From Datnioides undecimradiatus (taxonomy: Eukaryota > Chordata > Actinopteri > Lobotiformes > Datnioididae), in NCBI GenBank assembly GCA_008933995.1, contig WARS01000029.1:11727107-11791106 (forward strand): a DNA stretch of 64,000 nucleotides, in the 5' to 3' direction. Each line of letters begins with the position of its first letter. Position 1 is the first letter of the stretch. The notes beneath the pieces are model-generated. The model ran no database searches, was not told where the DNA came from, and worked only from the letters and a program-made list of their open reading frames with translations. A program made the translations under genes and the position numbers. Positions 1-12,069 of the stretch are shown in pieces.

Positions 1-555
1 TCAGCTGTGTGATCATACAAAACATCGATTTTTAAATATAGTTATTTGATGTAAGCCTGCCATGTTACAGACATTTGTCAACGTCCTTAATTTATTTTGA
101 TCACTTACCAAAAAAATGCAGACCAAGCTAAAAGATGAAGTGGCAGTGTGTGTCAATCTGTTTTGAAGTGGTACTAGCGAGAACATTTATTCTGCAGAAG
201 ATCAAGATTCTGCTCACTTATTCATGCCCCACATGTAGCAAGGAATCCAAATAGCAATCAAGACGAGAGCTTTGGAGAGATGTAGAGAGATGGATTTACA
301 TCCAAACAGCTCGAGGGTACTGGCTTTAACTCTACTTAGGATTGGATCAGAATCCAATTCTAGGAAGCCTTCTCTTTTGAATTGTAAGTCACAGTATTTC
401 AATGGATACTGCAAACTGTCGACAAATGCTCAACTGAGACTCTGTGCCTGATGTTAAAATACTCCCAATAATAGATTTCATTGAACTGTGGAATGAACAT
501 TCATTCTACCTATGATCCACCAGTGCAATCCCCTACTGTGCAGAGGCAGATCTGG

Positions 556-590
<35 letters not shown>

Positions 591-3500
591 TATATATATA
601 CACACACACTCAGTATGTAGGACATGCATTTTATCAAATGTAAATGTTGTGCATAGCTATGCAAATGTTAAAATGAATAATGATTCTTAATTTAAAAAAA
701 TGCTAATAGTGTGCAAACATGCTCCCACTCCTTTAATAGTTGTTTACTTTCTTGTCGTTACTTGACATTGTAATGTTGGGTGGTCATGAAGATGCCTCTC
801 CTGACCACAAGTAAACAAGTTTAGCCTCTTATTTATCGGAGATGGTCATGACTCCCCAGAACAACTCTGTCAGGGCAGTGAGAGGAGCATGTTGTGGGTG
901 TATCTAGCAGAGCAGGGCCTGAATCCCAAACAGGCCCAGATGACGGGGGCTTTAGAGGGGAAGGCAGGGTTGGAGCAAACAAAGACAAGGTGATGTAAAG
1001 AATTTGAAGTATTCACAGTGTGCCCCTGCATTTCAATTATGCCCAGAAATCTGTCAATACTACAGCTATAATTGCTTACAACAGTTCTAATGTGCAAGCC
1101 CATAATTAATTAAAAATGATCACAGTTTTGTTGACCAATTACTGTAAGCAGGACAGAAAGTGAGGTGCTCGTCTTTTTATAAACATGGCCCTGGTGAATA
1201 TGTGAGCAGAATTCACAGCTGTAGGGCACTGGAGGAGGAAGGAGGCGTACAAATGGCTGGCAAACTCGGAAGCACACAGGGCACAGCTTCCCTCTGCAAA
1301 GCAAGTCAAACCTTGCCGTGAAGGAAAACAAGTGATGTTGAGGAGGTAGAGACGCCTGCGCTGATCTAAACCTGAACCCTACATCAAGATAGGAAGGAAC
1401 AAGATCACGCAGACTCTATGAGCATGCAAAAAAATCTTTAAAACAAAGTTGAATCTAGTATTTCAGCAGTACCTTATTATATTTCCAGATGTGTGCCAAA
1501 GACCATGCTATGGTAGCGCTTTAAGAGGAGGTGCTAGGAATGAGGTCTTTATATTCTGCTCTTACTTTCCCAGACATGGTTGTTATACAAACAGTGGCTT
1601 CATATAAAAATAAAAAATATAAAAGAAAAGACAGATATCCCCAAAAAATGTCAGGGTGTTCTACTCCACATCAATAATTCACACATCTGTGGTGCCAACA
1701 CGGCATCAACTGATCTGTCTTTTTACAAATTTTTCCTGAAAATTGACTTGTGGCAGCTTTGTGATTATTACATGGACGGAGTGAGACGATTGGAACATCT
1801 GGCGTGGTTACAAACAGCTTTGGTTGAAGCATCTGAAACAGTGACGGGCAAATAAAATGTAGCACAACAAGACAGTTGTCTGTGTACTTTCCACGTTTGA
1901 CTAAAGTTTGCGCAAACTGTCAAATCCCATCTTGCAACATGATAGCGTTCAAACTCTGAAGTGTCACTCATTCAATAAGGAGTGGGAGCAGAGAAGCATC
2001 TCTGGAGGGGGAGAGCTTTCTAAACTACAGAGGAAGGTCAGACACCTTTGATTTGCCAGCTTGAAACAGAAACAGGTTTTTGTTGTTTTATCTGTATGTC
2101 ATTAGTAATTGTTCTACAACAAGGTGGCTTCATTAATTAATCAAACACGGGCTTTTTATCTCAGGTGGAGGTTTTCCATGGTTGTTTCTTTCTCATTCAT
2201 TCCTCCGACTCAGCCAGCTAGATGTGATATTTATGCCTTTGAGTCACACTGTGCAGTGAGAATTTCAGCCAATAACGACACCCACCTGCAGTGAAGATGA
2301 ATATGTAAATTTGAAAAGTGGGTCAGAGATCAAATTTCATCAGGTAAAAATCACTGCTGAAATATCCTTTTGCCGTGCGGGGCTTTTCAGCCAATCTGAT
2401 TCTAGCATGACCTTCTGGATGACTGCCATTATTCCTGTTAAGCTCATAAAAGTATTCGGTCGCCAATCATTCATCACCAGAAGTAGAAAGAGGCACAAGC
2501 AGGCCAGTGATCTAATTAATGTTATCAGAGAGAGGAATTTATTTATTTATTTTTTCTTATGTGAGCCTTACAGTATTCAACCAGAGGATGCATGTGCTGG
2601 TCTTTACACTGGGAAACAGAAGCAAAATGATAACACCTCAGAACTTGGGCCTCTAACTCATCATATCATACAAAAGCCAAATGGCAGGCTTAGTGTTATG
2701 GAAGGCCTGGTATTATTATGCTAGAGATTAATTTTGTTTTCATTACGTTGGTTTGCTTATTTTAATTAGTGGCCTTAATCTGCAATTAGCCCAGAGGTCA
2801 ACTATACTCTTAACTTGAAAAAAAAGAAATTGTTTTGAAAGCAGAGAAAATTGTCTGGACATGTATTTAATTAGACTGTTAACCCACGAAATGTCAGTGT
2901 CACTCACTCCTATGCTGTATTATAAGAACGATAAAAAGAAATAATGCAATCATGACTGATTGATGTTTATGACTTAATTAAATTGAAGTGCTACATAAGA
3001 AGAAGGATACTCTAAAAGATACTCTGATTGGGTCAATGAACGCCATTATAGCCTCTTACATAATTTAACAGCAACATCCAATGAAACCTGAGTATTTGAA
3101 TGGGAAAAAAAAATATAGTTATAATACTGTGTGGTAACTTAAATATCTTTACAATGGATCATTTCCTGTAGTTGACTGACTATACATAAATAAAACTGCA
3201 GACACCTGCAGAATCTCCCAGGAGAACCTTTACAAAGTTGAGCGGCTGACTTTGTCAGCCGAGTAAAACAGCTGTAAGAACATGTGCCCACATGATTTAA
3301 TATTTTCATAAAGTTCATTACTTGCTTCTTGCTACGTAATTATCCTCTTTTGTTTGAGTTTCTGTGTCAGCTAACGTCTTAATCTTGACTCAGAATTTGG
3401 CACACTGAGCCATCATCAATACCCCACGCTCCTGGACGCTCAATGAATATAGCTTGATGTGTGACAGTGGAGCATGAATGATGCAGCACATTGGGATATG

Positions 3501-6075
3501 GTCCAAATGCTTCTCTTTTTCCTTCACAGAGGGAGAACTGCACCAGGGTGGAGAGGAGGCAGTGAAGAGTGGCCACCAGCTGGCTCAGGTTCTGCCTGCT
3601 GTGGCCATATCAACTGCTCCAAAGGACAACTTTGATTCATTTATTCTGCCCCCTTATCTTTGTAAATGAGCACATCTGACACTTCATGTAGGGAGAAAAG
3701 GGACAACGCATATGTCATGATAAATACGTGGGTGAAAAAAAATGTACAAAGTGTTTCATGAGCTGAAAGGCTCACTATTTAAATCTGCATGACATTAAAA
3801 TACTCAAGTTTAGATATTTTTTAAACTGGTACAGCTGACCGCAATTTGAAGGCGTTGATGACCAAAGTGGCTTTGTGCCTCTTTAATGTCAGCGACACAT
3901 TTTGTTTATGCTGGTCTCACAGATGCGCATCTCTTCGAATGCTAAACAGCAGCAATAAAACATGGAACCTTTCATGTGTAAGGTGCTTGTGAGGCCAGAA
4001 AAGTCTGACTCTGTGGTGCTACATGTTGGCCATAGCTCAAAGAGGGTGTCAGACATTATGAAATATTTATGAATTAAGTGAGAGGACGCCCTGAGATTTA
4101 CAATTTGTGGAGACACAGGCTGGCGCATTACCACAGCTAAACTAATTACTGCAGTCAAATTTTGAATAAAGACTTGTCAGTGAGACAAGGCAAACTGCTA
4201 CAGGAGAGATTTCATGTCCACTGGAGCTGCCTTTCAACACTGTCTGACATATCATGTACACTTTAATGATCTTTAATGATAATAATTTAAGATAAATTAA
4301 AAAACTCTGATATCATGCCTATCCGTCAGGTACAAGAAATCCTTTAACACCCATTAAATTACTTTCAAAGTATATTGTCATACAGTGGTTTTTGCAACAT
4401 GCTATTCAACTTCACTCCTAAAGATAAACTATCTGGAAATAACTGACATCAAAGCTTAACAGCCTCCCGTCCGTGTATTCGCTCAAGATCGTGCAGCTGA
4501 TTTTAATAAAAGTATTCTACAAATGGTCTATATTTTATGTATAATCATGTATAATATTTGAATGAAAGGCCTTTGGTGCATTCCAATTAGGCTGTGTGAG
4601 ATACAGAACCTCAATTTTCAAGTCCAGACAGCAGAAGTAATGCATGAGACTTTATAGCCAGTAACCTCCTTCTTATTAAAGACAATTTCTATTTCTGAAG
4701 AGAGCCAATTTAATCTCTGCTTTACCAAAAGGATTATGTAAAATATAATATTGAACAGAAATCATAAATTGTTTTCATAAACCAATTTCAAAACCGTTAG
4801 AGTGTATTAAGGGAGCGTACAAAAGATATTCTCCTCTGTGGTACATGTCAATAATAAAGAGTAAGTAACTGGTCAATGACAGGAACGGCTCTGTATGTCT
4901 GTCAGCTTCAGATAACTCTGCGCAAATACTGCCTTAACACTTGACAAACTACAGCATACTCCCACCCTCAGTATCGCTCTGGTGCTCAAGCTGTGGCGAC
5001 TTTGTCTGACAGCAAAGGAAAGTGTTCCTAATCAATCCACTTTGTTTGGACACTAAACCCACATACTCCTGCTGTCTCGCTTTTAAAATTCGGCGTCTGA
5101 CTATGACATGCCTTATCAATCACTGTGAATATCTTCTTTGTTCTGTAACATAAAGACAGTGCCAGTTTCAAAGCACTTTTCATTCTTGAACCCATGTCTC
5201 AGTAGAACTATAAATAACTGGCCTCTAAAACTCCACTCAGACCCAGCTCATTAGAGCCAGACATTACACAGAAATAATGGCCACAAGACTTTGTTTTATA
5301 ATGAAGCCAGAATGAAAGCTGTCTTAGCACAGATAGGTGGAAATACAGTACATGCATTTCTGGGCAAAGTTTTACTAAAAAAAGAAATAGTCAAATTTGT
5401 GTATGAAATAAAATATCTTCTCCTTAAAAGTTGAATTAGAAAACTTGCATGATTAGCTTTCAGCAGTCATATGACTCAGTAACTGGGCCAGGAGGAGCCT
5501 CTTTTTTTCCTCTATCCACATCTTCGCCACTCCTGCCGCTGTGGCTGACTGCCTGATAAGTGTTGCCAAAAAGTGAGATTTAGCACAGGGCATCTAAGCA
5601 GAAACCTCCATGAATAACAGTGAAGTAAAGGAGCACTTTTAAAAAGAGAGGGAATGGCAGTAATTGTCAAGCACCCATTCCTACTCATACCGACGAGTGG
5701 TGATTTCCATGTGACCACGACAGCTAAAGCCCAGTATCATTCATTAATGCCCCGGCTCCTCATTACTGTCTCCTCACACTTTTGAAAGACTCATTACCTG
5801 CATAATGGAATAGTGCTTAGAACAGTCAGACCTTTCCTTAGTGTGAATTAATCACCTACACGCAGAGACAAAAAGGGAATTCTAACATTAAATATTAAGA
5901 AACTTAAGCTCTACCTCTACTTTTTCAAACTTCTGGAAGGTGTACTTTCATGAGGTGCCCCGTCAGGGACTTGACACTCTGGTATCACTGAAGACTGCCC
6001 CAGTGTCTTTCATGTGTCTGCAAGGCCAGTGTGAAAAAAACAGAGAAGCAAGGAAGAAGAAAGAGATATACTTAC
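1..6075 (-). other. negr1: negr1 intron 4 (partial, 5' part)
   Basis: Intron sequence downstream of exon 4; its acceptor lies outside the window. It contains a compound CA/TA microsatellite near 559-609 and otherwise looks like unique, AT-rich DNA with no open frame that resembles a known protein. The stretch around 2735-2900 has clustered TAATTA/CAATTAG homeodomain-type cores and no visible repeat, so it may be regulatory, but nothing here proves that. Confidence 0.85.
559..609. repeat. Compound (CA)n/(TA)n microsatellite
   Basis: Fourteen CA units (559-586), then five TA units, then four CA units. Confidence 0.95.
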
Positions 6076-6207
6076 AGTTGACTGTGACTTTTACTGTTTT
6101 GGTGTCAGGAGAGGCGATGTCATTTAAAGCGCTGCATTCGTAGTCTCCAGCCTGGTCCCTTGTGATGCCAGTGATGTTAAGATATTCGCCGCTGTCATAC
6201 TTCCTGG
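6076..6207 (-). CDS. negr1: negr1 exon 4: second half of Ig domain 2
   Basis: Internal exon of 132 nt. Two bases complete an Ala codon opened by exon 3, 43 whole codons follow, and one T is left for the next exon (a Phe or Tyr codon, matching the family's VNF/VNY junction before Ig3). The acceptor is a pyrimidine tract ending tttctag and the donor is gtaagt. Numbering from the split Ala, D18-Q-A-G-D-Y-E-C25 is the Ig F-strand motif, and C25 pairs with C24 of exon 3. The strand [14 protein letters not shown] is very close to mammalian NEGR1. N11-I-T is a glycosylation sequon where I recall D-I-Y in the human protein. Ig3 and the GPI signal are not in this window; they should lie to the left of position 1. 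Confidence 0.95.
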
Positions 6208-6978
6208 CTAGAAATAGAAAAATGGAGGCAAAGCACTTACACTGTGTCCACAAAGAATACAAACACAGTACACCATCACACACACATTCAGAATAAATAT
6301 ATTACATATGGTGTTGGTGTATTGCATATGGTGGAAGAACCCTAATTTTAAACAGCTTTAAGGTTTAAGCCTGAGATGCAACGTGGTCAGGTATTGTACT
6401 GAACTCCTGACTACCTTCCTTGCATCTTAACATAGCAGCAAATTAGCAGGGCATTGATCCATTCGTATTGATATGGTGGCAGGAAATGAAATAATGGTAT
6501 ATTCCCAGCCATCCACTCATCATTTGTTCAACACCACACTATGCAGTTAGAGCTACTTCCTGGAAGACAGACAAATTCGATGGCTCAATGCACACGTCAG
6601 TGCTTTATAGTTAGCTAAGAGTGCCAAAGGCAGTAGCTGCATAGCACCATGACTGACATATTAACAGGGGAGGATTGCACTTAAAAAAGCCGGAGGGAGC
6701 ACAAATCCACACAAACATGTCCACTCCAATCAACCAGAAGAAACATTAAATAACAGTATATTACCATCATAAGAAATGACAGATGATAGATTTTTTTGCT
6801 GTGTTAGTATGAAGAAACGACATAACTGGAAAGAAGCAATAATGAGATACAGTATGGTGTCGAGTATAATTAGGTGAGAATAATCAGGATGAAACACAAT
6901 TTTATCCAGAACAAAAGAGCAAATCATGTTTGATTTCAACAGTACCAGGGGTCTTAGCGTGGGCATGATGCACATTTG

Positions 6979-7205
6979 AACTGCACTGACTATCAATTAA
7001 TTGATTAGGATTGGATTGGAAGATGGACAGAAAATTAATCACCAGCTATCTTAATAATCAATTCATTGTTTTAGCAAGTTTTCAAGTAAAAATACTAAAC
7101 ATTTCTTTTACCCAGCTTCAAGGATTAAAAGGATTTTATGGTTTTCTTAGTCATATATAAGAATAAAATGAACTTCTTTGAGTTTTAGGATGTCGATTGT
7201 ATGAA
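6979..7205. repeat. Dispersed teleost repeat family, copy 1
   Basis: Begins with alternating ATTAATTGATTAGG-type blocks, then ACAGAAAATTAATC, a CAAGTAAAAATACTAAAC block and a TTTGAGTTTTAGGA block. I recognise this order from an abundant teleost repeat whose ends read like 'gctgcaacgattagtcga', probably a non-autonomous DNA transposon. Decayed, with no target duplication found. Confidence 0.5.
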
Positions 7206-7912
7206 AGATGCTATATGAATAGAACTGAATGTTAATGAGCAGACAGCAGCTGTTAGCAATAACTGTTATGAGTCATTATACCAAGTTACATTGGGTGATC
7301 ACAAGGGGGACCAGAGTTACGGGCCATGTGAATATTGAACTGGCACATCTGTGATGCTGCCTGTGTGTATTTTCGCACTGTCAGCATGGGCATCTAACTT
7401 AGGCAGAGAGCAAACATCAAAACTTCGTCAAACCCAAACTTCATACAGAGGATCATCTCCGACTACAGCCAGACCAAACCGCAGTCTACGCAGTGGAAAA
7501 GCCGACAGTATAGAAGATAGACATGGGGGTATCAGATCAGAAGGGTGTATCGCTGCACAAGGTTACTACTTGGAAGGGGATGACGGCCAGCTTTGAATCA
7601 GGAATGCGTCTTGCTTGTTACAGGAGACATCACCTGGTACATCACTCTCAGCATTGGAAAACTCTATCGGACACATTTTACTATGTTCCTGACATTTTAT
7701 GGACAAAATCATCAGTATTGAAAATAATTGATAGTTGCCATTCTTATATATTTAAACCTCTGCTTATGATAAAACAATTCAGTCCAGAGTGCAGTTTGGA
7801 TCAGCACTGAAGTCAAAATCTTAGCAATGACAACCAATAAGCCACTTGCAGTTGATCACAAATATGAGGCATATTTATTTATTATTTAAATGTTGTCCTA
7901 CATAATTTATTA

Positions 7913-7944
7913 AGACAGTCAGACAGACCGACAGATAGACAGAT
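7913..7944. repeat. Imperfect (GACA)n simple repeat
   Basis: Runs of GACAG/GATAG tetranucleotide-like units. Confidence 0.7.
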
Positions 7945-8710
7945 GGAACCATTTTGACTGGGTGTCCCTGTGTAATAAATGGTTATAGGATCTCAGCAGG
8001 TAACACTGTGCATGTGTATTAGAGTGACAGTGGCAGATTCTCCCCTGACCAGAATTAATTTCCAACCCAGTTGTGCACAGTGTGAAATCTATTTATATAC
8101 AACTTTTCAGGGTGGCAACGGTACTTTGCTATGGAAGATGTGTGAATGCATTTGGAAGGCACAGCGATCAAACAGAGTGCACAATCAAGCAAAACTGAGC
8201 TCAACATACCGTTCAGAAAACCAGACAGACCCGACACTGACTCAGCAATACTTCATAAAAGAGAAGCCAGAATCAAGACAATCCATGCTTCAAGAGTGGA
8301 AATGCTGCCGTTCTGTGTTGCCAATCTCCCCTCTGCAAGTGAGCTGAACGCTTATATAATGCCACTTCCTTATTCTGCAACCCTGGTGGCTTTTTATCTG
8401 TCACCACGTCAAAAAAAAACAACAAAAAAACTTGAAACTGAAGGCATTGTCGATAATGAGATTTCCCATCTCTTCTCACACTGTTGTGGTGGCAACAATG
8501 GAGTCTTGGCAGAGATATTGGTGGCTGCACAAACAACAGCAAAGGGAAGAAAAATGTTTGAAAAACTGATCCATAAACAAGCACCGGATGTGTCTGAAAA
8601 ACAGAGCCGTTAATATGCCAAGAGAGCACAGGGATGGAGACATAACACAAAGGGCTCTATTTTTGTGGCGGTGCATGGCTCATGACTAGGCTTTGCACCA
8701 GTGAAGAAGA

Positions 8711-8752
8711 TTTTTTTTTTTTTTTCGTTGGGTGCACACAGTTTTTTTTTTT
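8711..8752. repeat. Two poly-T runs
   Basis: Fifteen T at 8711-8725 and eleven T at 8742-8752, separated by a short unique stretch. Confidence 0.9.
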
Positions 8753-9735
8753 AAAACTTAATCCCACTGATGTGGAAGGGCATGTGCAGTGCAGAGTGTG
8801 TCAGTAGAGTGATCAAATGGTGCAGTGCAAGTTTGATGTCAAAAGGAACAGGGATCTGTGCAGACTAGGCTTTCTCATTCTTTACCTTGAGTCTATGACA
8901 TTACTAAAGTGATAGGTACATAAACAGGTATATCTACGCTTTTTCTGAACAATGTGTTGGGAAATTTGCCTTTGGTTTATTTTTTCCTCGAGCAGGAGAG
9001 CCCTGACTAAGAGATAGTACATGTTACTAGCAAAGTCAGCAACAATCAAGAGGATCTCTACAAGGGATCAGACATCTGCTATCAAGGACAACTATGCGAC
9101 AGTAATTTAATGCATAATAAATGAATACACTAAATTTAACAGTTTGGTTGATGTGTGAATTGTTCTCGCTGTTGCTTCAGCGCAAGTCATTGCTTGTGCA
9201 GTAGCCCTGCTGAGACCTATAGCCTGAGCAATATACCTAGAATTAAAGTTATGACAGATGCAGAGGGATTGGATATTATCTGTTTCACTGAATAAGTAGG
9301 TCTCCTGCAATGCTAGGCCACTGCTGATCTGTGAATAAAAGCTGTGCAAAGGAGCAATGAAAAAAGTGCTTTTAAAGAGAACTGGGTAGAGAACTATCTA
9401 TATATGTTTGAATAAAGAATCTGCTGCTAAATAACTGTTGATCAGACTTAATGTCAACACCATGTGCTCTCAATATTATGACCTCTTAACAAGCCTTGAA
9501 ATTGACCCAGAGTGAAGCACAGCATTGGTTTACAGTCTGCATGGTATTCAGAATTAAGGTAATTTTCATTGACATTTATATTGGCCTTACATTCACGTCT
9601 CGTCAGTAGACAACTGAAACTTAATACTTAAGTGCTAAGATAAAGGCAAATTGGGGTAAAGTTCCGTTTTTCGTGTGCTCATTCAACTGATACTGTATAG
9701 TATTTGTCTCCTTCATTGATGAAATTAATTATGAT

Positions 9736-10223
9736 TGTGGTGTTGGGTCTCAGTTTAGTTCTTTTCTGTTTTATATTCACCTGTTGTTTAAGTGCACTTC
9801 ACTTCCTGCTGTGTGTTTCCGGCCTGTGTGATTGTCTGCCGTGCCCTTTATTGAGTTCACCTGTGTCTTGTTAGCCCTCCCAAACAGAGTATATATTGTG
9901 TCTCCTCCCCTCACTGTGCGCCAGTGCATCTTTGTACCTTTGTGTCAAGCATTCCATGCTTTTTTTGCTAGTGTTTATTGGACTTACATTTTTGCTTTAA
10001 CAGACTTGGCCTGTTTTTGGATTTAGTTGTTTTTTTGTTTTTTTTTTTTAACTGCTCCCTGTTGGATGTTTTCATGTTTTGAACTGCCATTTTTAGGCTT
10101 GACCTTTTGTCTGTTTCGCTATCCCATAAGCTTTTTTTGTAATTTATGATTTTTGTGCTCATTAAGTCATTGAATTGCTTCAGCTCTGCCTGTTGAGTCT
10201 GTGTTTTGGCCAAACCCCTAACA
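9736..10223. repeat. LTR-like fossil, possibly a solo LTR (about 490 bp)
   Basis: T-rich segment starting TGTGGTGTTGGG and ending CCCCTAACA, with a TATA-like GTATATATTG near 9890 and a C/T-rich region after it, an arrangement typical of LTRs of fish Ty3/gypsy-like retroelements. No internal coding region is attached. No matching short direct repeats were found at its sides, so the ends and family are tentative. It is an old, decayed copy. Confidence 0.35.
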
Positions 10224-12044
10224 GACAAGACTGATGCTCGCCATATTAGATGTACTGATTGCTCCATGTGTCAAAGAGTTTCGTGAATGTTCTTTACAGC
10301 TGAGTTCATGAAGTTACCATAACTTATTCTCCTTGTTATGTTTATATAATATATATATTAATTCCTCTGACTTGCTAAATGCACTACTGATTCTAGATGG
10401 AGAGCAGGAGTAAACATGTACAGGTACCTGGTTTATGCATCACTCAAGTCCATGACAAAACTAAAATTAGATACATTCTAATGAATGTTTGGATACTGCA
10501 AACGCAGCTTTTATGGATTTTTGTGAACCATTAGTGATTCCACTGTGTCTAGCTGGTTTACTGCAAACAGTGATCAATGCGACATATCACAGAAGCACAC
10601 AACAACAGTGCAGGGTCATGTCTGTTGCTTTTGTCCTTTATGTTGAAACACTGTGATGTTTGCTCTTGAAGGGTCCAGTATAAATAGACTTTATATATCT
10701 ACTTAAGAACTACAGACCTTTGCAGGACTTTTGTCTCAGTGGTCTGTGTAGATTTCACCCCCTCATACACCTAGTAACTCCCTAAAATTGTTGACCTATA
10801 CGTTGCCTTTAATGCACAGCTCCGTTGAATTTCACTGTAATGGGAAATAATGATACGCAGGATGTGGAAATCCACTGTGTGAACTTGTGTCTTTTACAGG
10901 GGCAATGAAATCAAAAGCACTGACCCATGAGGCCAAGTATGCTTGATGCTTCCAATACCATTTACCAAAAGGCTGAATCAAATGCAGCATTTCTACTAGA
11001 AACAAACTTTTTTTTTTGCTACATCATGAGGGAAGTTGGTTGCATTGGGCATGTTAAAGCAATCAATGTACAAAAGCAATAATATTAAATAAAATTCAAG
11101 GCTATAAGTCAAATATTAGTCATGTTATATTGGGGTGTTATGGCATGGTATGATCAATAGGATGAGAATGAGCAAGGCTTTCCTACCTTCTATGTAACAG
11201 TGTGCTGGGCCCCTCTGTTTACAAATATTTTCATCGGCAACAAGAGGTCAGATGCTACTTACTACAGTTCAGAAAGGCACCAGTATTATTTCTAAGCCTT
11301 TACTTTGGGCTCTGTGTTTGTACTCAAATATAAAATGGTGTCTCCATCTGCTTTGGAGAAATGCAGAGCAAAGGGGAGTAGCACATATCATTTTGAGTTT
11401 ATTTATCATGTAGCACATATTTAATTAAACAGAGTACAATTGTCATTGAGTTAAGGGTAGGCACAGGGTCCACAGCCATATCCACGTGTCCCTCAGTGCT
11501 GTTTAAATAGCAATACACCATGTGCAGGCCACTTGGCTCTCAAAAGGGAATGGGAGATGCCACTCCATTTGGTTTAATCAATGTTACACCCAAAACATGC
11601 CCATGATTACAGCAATACGCAAAATACACTTGCACCATGATTTCTAGATTAAGCAGTATGGATCATTTAATTAAGCAAACGATACAATACACTTCTAAAG
11701 CAACATTCTATCGTGTGTTTTGTTTTTGTCCCGTCATTCAGTCAGACTGCTTGTTCTTTCCGTGCCATCCAGAAAGTGGTGTCAAACTACCGTCTGCCCA
11801 AATCCATGTGAGTGCAGCATTATTCTCTCCAACAGAGTACAACACTCTAGTGGACATATCTGTTTCACCTAATACTGCCTGATTCAATTTGGTCATGAAG
11901 TGGATTTCTTAAAGGAAGCTGGTGCAATGCCGCTTGCTTGATGTCCAGTTGTACGGCACCACAGACCAGACAGCGTTTTTTTTCTTGAGCCTTTCAGTCC
12001 AAGGAATCATGGCATTTTAAATGATGTCTGAGATATATTTAATA

Positions 12045-12069
12045 AAAGTAATAATAAATAAATAAATAT
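12045..12069. repeat. A/T-rich simple repeat (AATA type)
   Basis: Irregular AATA/AAAT units within otherwise unique intron. Confidence 0.7.

Noticed and set aside
481-690. Plus-strand open frame with histidine-threonine run
   Set aside because: Translated CA microsatellite.
2311-2724. 137-codon open frame on the plus strand
   Set aside because: Composition and lack of any motif fit random AT-rich intron; no splice-site context.
8146-8613. 155-codon open frame on the plus strand, the longest in the window
   Set aside because: No domain, signal peptide or repeat I recognise; it lies deep in intron 3, overlaps other random frames on the opposite strand, and contains a homopolymer-coded KK-rich stretch. 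Most likely chance.
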